A stretch of DNA of 64,000 nt from Demequina sp. NBRC 110051 (GTDB lineage Bacteria; Actinomycetota; Actinomycetes; Actinomycetales; Demequinaceae): NCBI RefSeq assembly GCF_002090055.1, contig NZ_BBRH01000013.1:1-64000 (forward strand). The letters run 5' to 3'. The position numbers and the translations under genes are program-made. Within the stretch, counting starts at the first letter, position 1. Every line of letters begins with the position of its first letter. The notes under the pieces were generated by a model. That model had not been told where the DNA came from. It searched no databases and worked only from the letters and a program-made list of their open reading frames with translations. Shown here in pieces: positions 42,973 to 51,265 of the stretch.

Positions 42973-43230
42973 TCAGTTAGCGCGTCGGTGGCCCGCCCTC
43001 GCCACCGCCCCCACCGAACGCCACGACAACACGGACGCCACGGACAGCGCCGACAGCACACTCCCGACGGACAGCCACGACCCGATCGACAGGATCGAAC
43101 CTGACGAGCCGATGCTGAGCACGGAGTCCGTCGAGCCGATGCTGAGCACGGAGCGATCGCTGCCAATCGACAGCACCGACCGATGCGACGCGATCGACTT
43201 CCACGATCGGTGGGACGCGTGTGAGGTCAC
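42973..43230 (-). CDS. Small serine-every-third-residue repeat protein, function unknown
   Basis: The 85-residue product has serine at every third position from residue 3 to 72, mostly as nonapeptides of the form RSVLSIGSD (units start at about 8, 17, 26, 35, 44, 53, 62). The positions between are hydrophobic or Gly, and the C-terminus is Arg-rich. No signal peptide or known domain is seen. Reality of the gene is supported by GC-rich third codon positions and by TACAGT seven bases before the GTG at 43230. It is divergent from the PASTA lipoprotein gene. Confidence 0.7.
   Translation of the reverse strand: MTSHASHRSWKSIASHRSVLSIGSDRSVLSIGSTDSVLSIGSSGSILSIGSWLSVGSVLSALSVASVLSWRSVGAVARAGHRRAN
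43106..43153. repeat. 27-bp direct repeat in the serine-repeat gene
   Basis: A 21-base block, starting GAGCCGATGCTGAGC, occurs at 43106-43126 and again at 43133-43153, offset by exactly 27 bases, i.e. one nonapeptide unit on the minus strand. Confidence 0.85.
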
Positions 43231-43237
43231 GGATACG

Positions 43238-43243
43238 ACTGTA
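43238..43243 (-). promoter_or_regulatory. -10 box of a leaderless promoter (serine-repeat gene)
   Basis: TACAGT on the minus strand ends seven bases before GTG 43230. Confidence 0.55.
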
Positions 43244-43310
43244 GGTCGCGCGCCTGGCTTGCGCTCGTTTATCGGTCCTGCCAGGCTCGATAGACATCAA
43301 GGGGGCACAC

Positions 43311-43598
43311 ATGGACCGACGACTCATTCTTCTGAGCGCGCTCGCGCTGGCGGGCGTCGCAGGCTGTGCCGATCCCGGCGAGCCGACTCCCACGGCAGCC
43401 CTCACAGCCGTCGTAGCCACGCCCGTTCCCGATCTCATGGGGATGACCCTCGAGGAGGCCGTGGACGAGATGGAGGCCGTCACGGGCTCACGGCCAGAGA
43501 TCATGATGGACACCAACGGCGTAGTCATCGATCAGTCGCCCGCTCCCGGTGAGCCGCTCCCCGAAGGCGGCACGATCGGCATCGAGTTTTCCGAGTGA
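43311..43598 (+). CDS. PASTA-domain lipoprotein
   Basis: The 95-residue protein has a lipoprotein signal peptide with lipobox VAGC (Cys19), a short Pro/Thr/Ala linker and one PASTA domain (about 38-95: VPDLMGMTLEEAVDEM to VIDQSPAPGEPLPEGGTI). PASTA domains bind muropeptides or beta-lactam-like ligands in Ser/Thr kinases and penicillin-binding proteins; a free lipid-anchored single PASTA domain could be a cell-wall sensor. AAGGGGG precedes the ATG. The end overlaps the next gene as GTGA. Confidence 0.88.
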   Translation: MDRRLILLSALALAGVAGCADPGEPTPTAALTAVVATPVPDLMGMTLEEAVDEMEAVTGSRPEIMMDTNGVVIDQSPAPGEPLPEGGTIGIEFSE

Positions 43599-44686
43599 GC
43601 ACTCTGCCCGCGTTCGCCGGGCCGCGGGGGCGCCGCCTCCTCCTGGCGCTGGCTTCGCGGACATCCGATGCTGTGCGCAGCACAGTTTTTCCCGTCGCCC
43701 TCGACCTCGACCGCGACGCAGGCACGCCGCTGATCATGTTCGGCTGGGCCGATGTCGAGGCGCACACAGGAGAACCTCCTCAGACGCCGAACGATGAGGT
43801 TGCTGACGTCGCGCGGGAGATCAGCAACCTCGATCCCCTGGCGCTAACCTCCGCGGATGTGTGGAAGGCTCTCGTCGAGACCGTCGACGATGCCGCCTAC
43901 TGGCAGCCTCCTCGCGGTGAAGATGTTCTCGCCGCGCGGCCCGAGCTCGATGGCGCGCTTTCGCGTCTCGCTACGGCGGTCGCGGAGCAAGACCTGCTTC
44001 CCCCACCTGACGGCGAGGCATACGCCGTGGTCCACCTTCGCGACGGGGAGCCGAATACGCCCTGGCCCACGCCATCGGCCGCGCCCGACCTTCTCCAAGG
44101 TTGGACCGCCCAGATGCTCGAAGGCGAACGTGCCGCTTCACGTGACCGGCCACGGGACGCCCGCGCGCCGTACAGCGGCACGTGGTGGTCCACTCCCCCG
44201 CACGGATTGGTGGTCTCGACACCACACTCGAAGGCCGTCGGACCCTGGGGCCTTTCTCTCGTGGAGGACGGCCTTGGCGAGACGGAGGCGCTGACCGCAC
44301 CCGTGGTCGCACGGCCTGCGGCGCGTGTGTACACCATCGAGAGCGCCCAAGACTGGGCCTCCCTGTGTCGTATGGCGCCGCTTGAGGTGACCGCCTCCAA
44401 GCGGCACGACTGGTACCGCACCACCGGCCGCGACGACGTGCGCTGGGTGATCCCCGACTGGCCGACCATTGCCGTCGAGTGGGACGCCGTGCACCTCACG
44501 CTCGCCGGGTACCTGGACCTCGCCGGGCGCCTGATCGACGTCTACGAGGGCGTCGCGAGCGTCATCGCCGGATGGAACCCCGGCGCCACGTATTGGTTCC
44601 GCGGTGCCCACATTGAGCGCTCCGCCACGATCAGCTGGGTACGCGCCGAGAGCGACAAACCCTGGCACCAGGCCTCACGAGAGTGA
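43595..44686 (+). CDS. Protein of unknown function, coupled to the PASTA lipoprotein
   Basis: The 363-residue protein matches no family I recognise. It is soluble-looking, acidic and Trp-rich, with no signal peptide. A C-terminal block (about 245-350) has conserved-looking features: a WASLCRMAPLEVTASKRHDWYR segment, then WVIPDWPTIAVEWDAVHLTLAGYL and WNPGATYWF. Its GTG start overlaps the PASTA gene stop as GTGA, so both are made together. This suggests a joint role near the envelope, but no activity can be assigned. Confidence 0.75.
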   Translation: MSTLPAFAGPRGRRLLLALASRTSDAVRSTVFPVALDLDRDAGTPLIMFGWADVEAHTGEPPQTPNDEVADVAREISNLDPLALTSADVWKALVETVDDAAYWQPPRGEDVLAARPELDGALSRLATAVAEQDLLPPPDGEAYAVVHLRDGEPNTPWPTPSAAPDLLQGWTAQMLEGERAASRDRPRDARAPYSGTWWSTPPHGLVVSTPHSKAVGPWGLSLVEDGLGETEALTAPVVARPAARVYTIESAQDWASLCRMAPLEVTASKRHDWYRTTGRDDVRWVIPDWPTIAVEWDAVHLTLAGYLDLAGRLIDVYEGVASVIAGWNPGATYWFRGAHIERSATISWVRAESDKPWHQASRE

Positions 44687-44733
44687 CGGCCCGCCTCGCG
44701 GCGCGCCTCATCCGCCCGACGCACCTCCGCAGA

Positions 44734-44739
44734 TAGCCT
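44734..44739 (+). promoter_or_regulatory. Possible -10 box for the gene at 44788
   Basis: TAGCCT fits TANNNT; the gene then has a leader of about 40 bases with GGAGGAG. Confidence 0.35.
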
Positions 44740-44787
44740 GTCTACCAGCGCCGATGTGCGCGCCACCCTGAGAAGGCTGGAGGAGCG

Positions 44788-45456
44788 ATGACCGAGACCA
44801 TCGAAACCGCAGACATCACGACGAGGTGGCGCGAGCTCCATGACGAGTTCGGCACGGCCCGCGCCAGCGCGCGGGGAGCCGATCCCGCGCTCCTGACCGA
44901 CCGCGGCAGCGCCGTCGTCCTGACCGCCCCGCACGCCACCAAGCACTACCGTGCCGGCGCCCTCAAGCAGGCGGACTTGCACACCGGGTCACTCACGATG
45001 TTGGCCGGAGAGGTCGCCCACGTCTCGACCGTTGTCGTCACCCGTGCCCGGCACGAATGGGAGACATGGGACGAGCGGGACGACGAGTTCACCCGGCACC
45101 TCAGGGGCCTCACGTCGCCGGCTCGCATGGTGGTCGACATTCACGGCATGGGCGATCACCACGGGCCCGACTTCTGTCTCGGCACCGGGCCCCAGCCGGG
45201 ACCTCTTGAAGAAATGGCGGTCGACATCCTGCGCGAGGAACTGCAGCCTTTCGACGTCGCCGTCGACTCGCCGTTTGATGCCAGCCCGCACTACACGGTG
45301 ACAAGCCTCGCGCAGCGACACTTGGGGCTTGCCGGCCTGCAAATCGAGGTGGCCGCCAGGTGGCGCAGCCCACACGATGACGCGACCGCCCCGGCTGTCT
45401 CTGCGCTCTCGAGCGCGTTGACGGTGGTGGAGGAAGCGGTACGTTTCGCCGCCTAG
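44788..45456 (+). CDS. N-formylglutamate amidohydrolase-like protein
   Basis: The 222-residue protein resembles the FGase/HutG2-like metallohydrolase fold. It has an early APHAT histidine, the metal motif VDIHGMGDHHG near residue 117 and a late GLQIEVAARWR segment in place of the usual IE(I/V)NR. It is shorter than true N-formylglutamate amidohydrolases, so the substrate is uncertain. GGAGGAG lies before the ATG. It converges on the flavodoxin gene. Confidence 0.6.
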   Translation: MTETIETADITTRWRELHDEFGTARASARGADPALLTDRGSAVVLTAPHATKHYRAGALKQADLHTGSLTMLAGEVAHVSTVVVTRARHEWETWDERDDEFTRHLRGLTSPARMVVDIHGMGDHHGPDFCLGTGPQPGPLEEMAVDILREELQPFDVAVDSPFDASPHYTVTSLAQRHLGLAGLQIEVAARWRSPHDDATAPAVSALSSALTVVEEAVRFAA

Positions 45457-45487
45457 TGACGGCTGAGACACCGTCGCGACAGCACTG

Positions 45488-45985
45488 CTACAGCGCCGCG
45501 ACCGTCCTCAGCTCGGTCGCCACGCCGTGAGCCCAGTCGCGGATCTCCGCGAAGTCGCGGAAGTCTCCCTGGGGCGGGTTGAGGGCACGAATGATGGCCT
45601 TCTCCCCCGCGTTGAGCTTCTCGTAGTCGAGGGCGCCGTCGAAGGTCCTGTGCTCGCGGGCCGCGATGAGGGAGGTCAGTTCCTTCGCCTCGTTGAACTC
45701 CTGGTGGGGCTGCTTCACGGTGGCCATGCCCACGGAGAACAGCCACACGTCGCGGTGACGGAGCTCCTCGGCGTTTTCACGGACCAGGCCGGACGCGTCG
45801 CGGCGCCACAGCCCGCCATACACGGCGGAACCCACGATGATGGCGTCATAGAAGTGCACGCCACCCACCTCGAAGGCCTCGGCGACGTCGACGTCGAAAC
45901 CGAGCGACGTCAACTCTTCAGCGACGACGGCACCCACCTCGCGGGTGGATCCGTACTTTGAACCCGTGGCGACGAGAACCTTCAT
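45488..45985 (-). CDS. Flavodoxin-domain protein (protoporphyrinogen oxidase HemG-like)
   Basis: The 165-residue protein has the flavodoxin FMN phosphate loop TGSKYGSTREV near the N-terminus and VGSAVYGGLWRRDA, as in the flavodoxin_5 group that includes HemG. Members transfer electrons to quinones or act in stress. AGGAGG precedes the ATG. No haem gene is nearby, so HemG activity is only one option. Confidence 0.82.
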   Translation of the reverse strand: MKVLVATGSKYGSTREVGAVVAEELTSLGFDVDVAEAFEVGGVHFYDAIIVGSAVYGGLWRRDASGLVRENAEELRHRDVWLFSVGMATVKQPHQEFNEAKELTSLIAAREHRTFDGALDYEKLNAGEKAIIRALNPPQGDFRDFAEIRDWAHGVATELRTVAAL

Positions 45986-46044
45986 GATGACCTCCTCCTG
46001 TGCTCACTCCAGTGTCACAGGCGGATCGACAATTCTCGGGGGAC

Positions 46045-46261
46045 CTACGTCCTCGAATCGTCTACCAGGCGCTTCTTGAAGTACCCGGCCGTACGCGCGT
46101 ACCCCACTGCCTCGTAGAAGCGGTCGGCGCGAGGTGGCGAGGGTCACCTCGGCGGCCCCCATATGCCCAGCCCACTCCTCGACAGCGGCCATCAGCGCGG
46201 CGAGCAGGTCCCATACGGGCTCGGCGTCGCCGAGGGTCGCTTCCCGCACCGCGCCGACCAT
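46045..46261 (-). pseudogene. GNAT acetyltransferase remnant (frameshift plus internal deletion)
   Basis: Starting at ATG 46261 the frame gives a GNAT N-terminus (VREATLGDAEPVWDLLAAL), then jumps to a GNAT C-terminal helix (EEWAGHMGAAEVTLATSRR), lacking about 80 middle residues with the acetyl-CoA site. One base out of frame near 46116 the expected ending appears, DRFYEAVGYARTAGYFKKRL, with stop at 46045. It starts five bases after the pyc stop, so it was the last gene of the pyc operon before decay. Confidence 0.75.
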
Positions 46262-46265
46262 CGCA

Positions 46266-49200
46266 CTACTCGATGACGAGAATGAGGTCTCCGCCATGCA
46301 GGGCCTGGGCGCCGTCGATCGCCACGCGCGCCACCGTGCCACTGATCGGCGACGTGATCGAGGATTCCATCTTCATCGCCTCGATCAGGGCAATGGTCTG
46401 CCCGCTCTCGATGGTGTCGCCCACACCAACGGTCACGGTCACCATGCCAGAGAAGGGTGATCCGATCGACCCGGCCGAGGCATCGGCCTTCTCCCGCTCG
46501 ACGATGTCGACCGAGGCCGCCTCGTCACGGATTTGGACCGGACGCAACGAGCCGTTGTAGTTGAACATCGCGGTGCGTTCGCCGTGGTCGTCGGGCTCGC
46601 CCAACGCCTCCAGCGAGACGATGATCTCCTTGCCCTCGTCGAGCCGGACGGTCACCTCCTCGCCGGAGCCCACAGTCATGCCATAGAGGTAGTGGAACGT
46701 GTCCACGACCGAGATGTCGCCGTAGGTGTCGACTGCGACGTCGAAGTCGTCGGCGGGGCCTGGGAACAGCAGGTGGTTGAGGCGCCTGCGGCGCTCGGGA
46801 CCGGCCGATGCGAGGGCCGCCTTGTCGTCGTCGCTCAGCTCAGCACGGGGCTTGGATTCTCCTCGTCCCTCGAGGGCCTTGGAGCGGAACGGCTCGGGCC
46901 AGCCGGCGGGTGGGTCACCCAGCTCGCCTTGGAGGAAGCCGATGACGGAATCGGGCAGGTCGTAGTCCTGCGGGTTGGCCTCGAAGTCGGCGGGGTCCAC
47001 TCCCCCGGCGACGAGGTTCAGCGCAAGGTCCCCCACCACTTTCGAGGACGGCGTGACCTTGACCAGCCGACCAAGGATGCGGTCCGCGGCGGCATACATG
47101 TCCTCGATCTGCTCGAACTTGTCCGCGAGTCCCAGCGAAATCGCCTGCTGGCGCAGGTTGGAGAGCTGCCCGCCGGGGATCTCGTGGCGGTACACACGGC
47201 CCGTCGGGCCTGGCAGACCGGACTCGAAGGGGCCGTAGAGCTTGCGGACGGCCTCCCAGTACGGCTCGAGGTCGAGCGCCGCGTCGAGCGGGATCTCGGT
47301 CTGGCGAGTGGTGTATTCCATGGCCGCGATGAGCGCACTCATGGGCGGCTGCGACGTGGTGCCTGCCATCGCGGAGTTGGCAACGTCCACGGCGTCCACG
47401 CCAGCCTCGGCGGCGGCGAGCAGCGTGGCGACCTGGCCGCCGGTCGTGTCGTGCGTGTGGAGGTGTACCGGGAGGTCGAAGCGCTTGCGCAGGGCGTCGA
47501 CGAGCACGAACACGGAGGCAGGACGCAGCAGGCCCGCCATGTCCTTCACCGCGAGGATGTGGGCGCCAGCGTCGACCAACTGCTCCGCGAGGCGCAGGTA
47601 ATAGTCGAGCGTGTAGATCTTCTCGTCGGGCGAGATGAGGTTGCCGGTGTAGCACAGCGTCGCCTCGGCGACCGATTGACCCGTCTCGCGCACGGCCTGG
47701 ATGGCGGGGCGCATCTGGTCTACGTCGTTGAGGGCATCGAAGATGCGGAAGATGTCGATACCGGTGGCGGTGGCCTCCTCGACGAAGGCGTGGGCCACCT
47801 CATCGGGGTAGGGCGTGTACCCCACGGTGTTGCGGCCGCGCAGCAGCATCTGCAGCGCGATGTTCGGCATGGCCTCGCGCAGGTCCGCGAGGCGCAGCCA
47901 CGGGTCCTCCGACAGGAAACGCATGGCGACGTCGTAGGTCGCGCCGCCCCAGCATTCGATCGAAAACAGCTCGGGCATCATGCGTGCGGTGTGGCCCGCG
48001 GCGCCCAGCAGGTCGTAGGTGCGCACGCGGGTCGCGAGCAGCGATTGGTGTGCGTCGCGCATGGTGGTGTCGGTCAGGCGCAGACGCTTCTCGGCACGCA
48101 GCGCCTGGGCGAAGCCCTCCGGGCCCAACTCGAGCAGCTGCTGGCGCGTGCCATCGGCAGGCGCCTCGTTCAGGTCGATCGAGGGCAGCTTCGCGCGCGG
48201 CGACACCATCGTCACCGGCGGCTCGCCGTGGGCCCGGTTGACCGTGCGGTGGCCCAGGAACGTCAGCAGCTTGGTGGAGCGCTCGGCGTTCTCGGGCACC
48301 TCGAGCAGCTGGGGGTTATTTTCGATGAAGGCGGTGGTCACTCCCCCGGCGCGGAACGCCTCGTCGGCGAGCACCGCGCGCAGGAAGCGGATGTTATTGG
48401 TGACGCCCCGGATGCGGAACTCCGCCAGCGCACGCGACGCCCGGCGCACGGCCTGGTCGAAGTCGTGCCCACGGCACGTGAGCTTCACCAGCATCGAGTC
48501 GAAGTGGCCGGTGATCTCGTTGCCGGCCATGCCGGTCGCGCCATCCAGGCGCACCCCCGCGCCGCCGGGCGAGCGGTACGCGACGATCTTGCCCGTGTCG
48601 GGCAGGAAGCCATTAAGCGGATCCTCGGTGGTGATGCGGGTCTGCACCGCGAAGCCACGCGTGGCGATCTCGTCCTGACGGATCCCGATCTGATCGAGCG
48701 TCTCGCCCGAGGCGATGCGCAACTGCGCCGCGACGAGGTCGATGCCCGTGACCTCCTCGGTCACGGTGTGCTCCACCTGGATGCGCGGGTTCATTTCAAT
48801 GAACACGTGTTGGCCGGCGCGCTCGCCCTCGGTGGCCAGCAGGAACTCGACGGTGCCGGCGTTGACGTAGTCAATGGAGCGGGCGAACTTCACCGCGTCG
48901 GCACACAGCGCCTCGCGGATGGCCGGGTCGAGGGCGGGTGCGGGTGCGATCTCGACGACCTTCTGGTGGCGGCGCTGCACGGAGCAGTCACGCTCGTACA
49001 GGTGCACGATGTTGCCGGTGCCGTCCGCGAGGATCTGGACCTCGATGTGGCGGGGCCCCAGGACGGCCTGCTCCAGGAAGACGGTCGGGTCGCCGAATGC
49101 GGTCTCCGCCTCCCGCATGGCTGCGGCGAGAGACTCGGGCAGCGCCTCGCGGGTCTCGACGCGGCGCATGCCGCGCCCGCCTCCACCGGCGACCGCCTTG

Positions 49201-49670
49201 ACGAAGACTGGGAAGCCGATGCGGTCAGCGGCCTCGATGAGCTCGTCCGTGTCGCGCGAGGGCTCGGAGGAGTCCAACACGGGAACGCCGGCCTCGCGAG
49301 CGGCCCTCAGCGCCGCCACCTTGTCGCCGGCCTTGGCGAGCACCTGAGGCGGCGGGCCCACGAACGTGACACCCTCCTCGGCGCAGCGGCGCGAGAGCTC
49401 GACGTTCTCGGACAGGAAGCCATAGCCGGGGTAGATGGCGTCGGCGCCGGCGTGCTTCGCCACGCGCAGCATCTCGTCAATATCCAGATAGGCCTTGACG
49501 GGGTGGCCCTCTTCGCCGATCCGGTAGGCCTCGTCGGCCTTGACGCGGTGCTCGGACATGCGGTCCTCGTGCGGGAACACGGCCACGGTCTTGGCTCCGT
49601 GCTCCACCGCGGCGCGGAAGGCACGCACGGCAATTTCGGCACGGTTGGCGACGAGCACCTTAGAAAACAT
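46266..49670 (-). CDS. pyc: Pyruvate carboxylase
   Basis: The 1134-residue enzyme carboxylates pyruvate to oxaloacetate for anaplerosis. It has the biotin carboxylase domain (start MFSKVLVANRAEIAVRAF, ATP loop GGGGRGMRRV), the carboxyltransferase barrel (RDAHQSLLATRVR, ECWGGATYDVAMRF) and a C-terminal biotin carrier with the AMKM lysine in EAMKMESS. Start 49670 is preceded by AGGGGAG; the open frame extends 40 codons further with no support. A large antisense open frame on the plus strand is a GC artefact. Confidence 0.96.
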   Translation of the reverse strand: MFSKVLVANRAEIAVRAFRAAVEHGAKTVAVFPHEDRMSEHRVKADEAYRIGEEGHPVKAYLDIDEMLRVAKHAGADAIYPGYGFLSENVELSRRCAEEGVTFVGPPPQVLAKAGDKVAALRAAREAGVPVLDSSEPSRDTDELIEAADRIGFPVFVKAVAGGGGRGMRRVETREALPESLAAAMREAETAFGDPTVFLEQAVLGPRHIEVQILADGTGNIVHLYERDCSVQRRHQKVVEIAPAPALDPAIREALCADAVKFARSIDYVNAGTVEFLLATEGERAGQHVFIEMNPRIQVEHTVTEEVTGIDLVAAQLRIASGETLDQIGIRQDEIATRGFAVQTRITTEDPLNGFLPDTGKIVAYRSPGGAGVRLDGATGMAGNEITGHFDSMLVKLTCRGHDFDQAVRRASRALAEFRIRGVTNNIRFLRAVLADEAFRAGGVTTAFIENNPQLLEVPENAERSTKLLTFLGHRTVNRAHGEPPVTMVSPRAKLPSIDLNEAPADGTRQQLLELGPEGFAQALRAEKRLRLTDTTMRDAHQSLLATRVRTYDLLGAAGHTARMMPELFSIECWGGATYDVAMRFLSEDPWLRLADLREAMPNIALQMLLRGRNTVGYTPYPDEVAHAFVEEATATGIDIFRIFDALNDVDQMRPAIQAVRETGQSVAEATLCYTGNLISPDEKIYTLDYYLRLAEQLVDAGAHILAVKDMAGLLRPASVFVLVDALRKRFDLPVHLHTHDTTGGQVATLLAAAEAGVDAVDVANSAMAGTTSQPPMSALIAAMEYTTRQTEIPLDAALDLEPYWEAVRKLYGPFESGLPGPTGRVYRHEIPGGQLSNLRQQAISLGLADKFEQIEDMYAAADRILGRLVKVTPSSKVVGDLALNLVAGGVDPADFEANPQDYDLPDSVIGFLQGELGDPPAGWPEPFRSKALEGRGESKPRAELSDDDKAALASAGPERRRRLNHLLFPGPADDFDVAVDTYGDISVVDTFHYLYGMTVGSGEEVTVRLDEGKEIIVSLEALGEPDDHGERTAMFNYNGSLRPVQIRDEAASVDIVEREKADASAGSIGSPFSGMVTVTVGVGDTIESGQTIALIEAMKMESSITSPISGTVARVAIDGAQALHGGDLILVIE

Positions 49671-49691
49671 TGACTCCCCTTCGAACCTGTC

Positions 49692-49710
49692 TTGACTGAA
49701 GGTCAGACTA
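49692..49710 (-). promoter_or_regulatory. pyc -10 box with adjacent dyad
   Basis: TAGTCT on the minus strand (49705-49710) is a plausible -10. Just downstream, TGAC and GTCA in TGACTGAAGGTCA (49693-49705 region) form a small dyad that could be an operator. Confidence 0.4.
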
Positions 49711-49725
49711 TCGCGGGGCTCTCCC

Positions 49726-49823
49726 CCGACAGTACGAACCGAGACTGAACCAACACGCGGAGGCGACCACGGCATCGGCCGTCCGGACACGGCGTGTCGC
49801 GGTCAGATCCGGTTTAAAGTGTC
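49726..49823. repeat. Intergenic element B, about 98 bp, related to element A
   Basis: The left end CCGACAGTACGAACCG differs from the element A end at one of 16 bases. The right end CCGGTTTAAAGTGTC resembles the A right end. The interior carries GCGGAGGCGAC, GCATCGGCC (49772-49780), GGCGTGTCG (49791-49799) and CAGATC, the last three as in the element at 31370-31456. It lies between the MerR-type gene and pyc. Confidence 0.6.
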
Positions 49824-49878
49824 TGCCAGGAAGCCTCCGGGCGGGGCGGCGCCGGATGCGACGTGCCGGAGCGGCGTG

Positions 49879-50448
49879 TCAGGACGCCGTGCGCTTCGCG
49901 CGGCGCTGCGCCAACTCGTCGGTGCCGTCGGAGACGGGCTCTGCCTCGCCGCGATCGGCGGGAAGCTCGGACAGCGAGCCCTCGAGCTCGCGCCAGACCT
50001 TGCCTAACGCGATGCCGAAGACTCCCTGGCCACCCTGGACCAGGTCGATGACCTCGTCGTCCGAGGTGCACTCGTAAACCGACGCACCGTCGGACATGAG
50101 CGTGATGTGGGAGAGGTCCTCGACCCCGCGCTCGCGCAGGTGTGACACGGCGGTGCGGATCTGCTGGAGGGACACGCCCGAGTCAAGCAGGCGCTTGACC
50201 ACGCGCAGCACCAGGATGTCGCGGAAGCCGTACAGGCGCTGCGTACCGGAGCCACCCGCGGACCGCACGGTGGGCTCGACCAGCCCCGTGCGGGCCCAGT
50301 AGTCGAGCTGGCGGTAGGTGATGCCCGCGGCCTTGCACGCGGTGGGACCGCGGTATCCGGCGTCCTTGTCGAGATCGGCCAGGCCGTCGTCGAAAAGAAT
50401 CCCCTGATCGCTCACGACGCGGACGTCGCGCGAGCTGCTGTCGGCCAT
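49879..50448 (-). CDS. MerR-family regulator, Rv1830-like
   Basis: The 189-residue protein has a MerR winged helix (YRGPTACKAAGITYRQLDYWARTGLVEP, about 32-59) and the conserved actinobacterial region ending VYECTSDDEVIDLVQGGQGVFGIALGKVWRELEG, matching the Rv1830 group. It lacks an obvious effector cysteine motif. In mycobacteria a bifunctional nuclease gene lies between this gene and the ftsR relative; here there is only a promoter region. An inverted-repeat operator lies in its own promoter, so autoregulation is likely. Confidence 0.88.
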   Translation of the reverse strand: MADSSSRDVRVVSDQGILFDDGLADLDKDAGYRGPTACKAAGITYRQLDYWARTGLVEPTVRSAGGSGTQRLYGFRDILVLRVVKRLLDSGVSLQQIRTAVSHLRERGVEDLSHITLMSDGASVYECTSDDEVIDLVQGGQGVFGIALGKVWRELEGSLSELPADRGEAEPVSDGTDELAQRRAKRTAS

Positions 50449-50471
50449 GAGCCCTCCTCTTCCCTCTCGAC

Positions 50472-50504
50472 CTTCAACCTACGGTTGAAGCTTGCCCCGG
50501 TCAA
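50472..50504 (-). promoter_or_regulatory. Promoter and MerR-type operator of the Rv1830-like gene
   Basis: On the minus strand TTGACC (50499-50504), a 16-base spacer and TAGGTT (50477-50482) form a promoter. The perfect dyad CTTCAACC-TAC-GGTTGAAG (50472-50490) overlaps the spacer and -10, the usual place for a MerR-type regulator. A GGAAGAGGAGGG ribosome site follows. Confidence 0.7.
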
Positions 50505-50538
50505 CGCACCACGCGGGACGCCCGAGATCACGATGTCT

Positions 50539-51261
50539 TTACCTATCAACCTCGGCGTGAAGCCATGCGGAAAACAGCGCTACGGCGGCGTCAAGGCGGG
50601 CCCCGACTGCCTCGTCCGCGGCCTTGTCGTCGCCCCGGTGACGGTCGGCACGGCCCGCGGTGACTGCGGCGTCGGCCTCACGCGACACGGCGCGTCCCAG
50701 CAGACCCAACTCGCGCGTCGCTCCCCCGGCGGCGAGATACGCGCCGCACGCGACGACCAGAGGCACTACGGCGCGGTCAAAACGTCCGGGAACTGCCTGG
50801 GCGATCACGCCCTCGGCCTCCAGCAACGACACCACGGACGGCTCGACGGACGCGGCGCGCGCCAGGTCGCCGTGATCAACGTACACGTCCTGGTCGGCGA
50901 CGGCGTGCGGCGCGATCGCCTCGTGCATGCGGCCCTCGTCGAGCGCCTCCAGGTGGGACGCGATGACCGACAGCGGCCGGTAGTGGTCGCGCTGCTGACG
51001 CAGCACAAAGCGCACCCGCTCCACGTCCGCCGGCGAATACTGCCGGTAGCCCGACGGGGTGCGGTGGGGCGTCACCAGCCCGTTGGAGTCCAAAAAGCGC
51101 AGCTTCGACGGCGTCAGCGCGGGAAACTCGGACTGGACCAGGCCCAGGACGTCGGAGACGCGCAGCAGCGGCTCGTGGGACAAGGCGTGCGGCCATGTCC
51201 CCTCGAGCGGTGCCGCGGGCGCACCCTCAGGCGCGGGGGCGGCGGCGCGGAGCGCGGCCAT
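50539..51261 (-). CDS. ftsR: MerR-family regulator FtsR (Rv1828-like)
   Basis: The 240-residue protein has the MerR helix-turn-helix in the form LRVSDVLGLVQSEFPALTPSKLRFLDSNGLVTPHRTPSGYRQY, with the QRDHYRPLSVI dimer helix after it, characteristic of the Rv1828/FtsR group. In Corynebacterium FtsR activates ftsZ. An Ala/Pro-rich N-terminal extension of about 30 residues precedes the domain, so the true start may be internal. It follows garA by four bases. Confidence 0.87.
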   Translation of the reverse strand: MAALRAAAPAPEGAPAAPLEGTWPHALSHEPLLRVSDVLGLVQSEFPALTPSKLRFLDSNGLVTPHRTPSGYRQYSPADVERVRFVLRQQRDHYRPLSVIASHLEALDEGRMHEAIAPHAVADQDVYVDHGDLARAASVEPSVVSLLEAEGVIAQAVPGRFDRAVVPLVVACGAYLAAGGATRELGLLGRAVSREADAAVTAGRADRHRGDDKAADEAVGARLDAAVALFSAWLHAEVDR

Positions 51262-51265
51262 ACGG

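Noticed and set aside
43106-43153. CRISPR array
   Set aside because: The direct repeats are within a coding nonapeptide repeat, spaced by six bases, with no spacers and no cas genes in the window.
42977-43528. 183-codon minus-strand frame overlapping the serine-repeat and PASTA genes
   Set aside because: It lies in another frame, crosses the PASTA lipoprotein gene and the divergent promoter region, and has poor codon structure.
46533-49673. 1046-codon open frame on the plus strand across pyc
   Set aside because: Antisense to an unambiguous pyruvate carboxylase; the His/Gly/Val/Arg-rich translation has no domain. Long antisense frames are expected at this GC content. The same holds for the minus-strand frames over pyrB-pyrC and carB.
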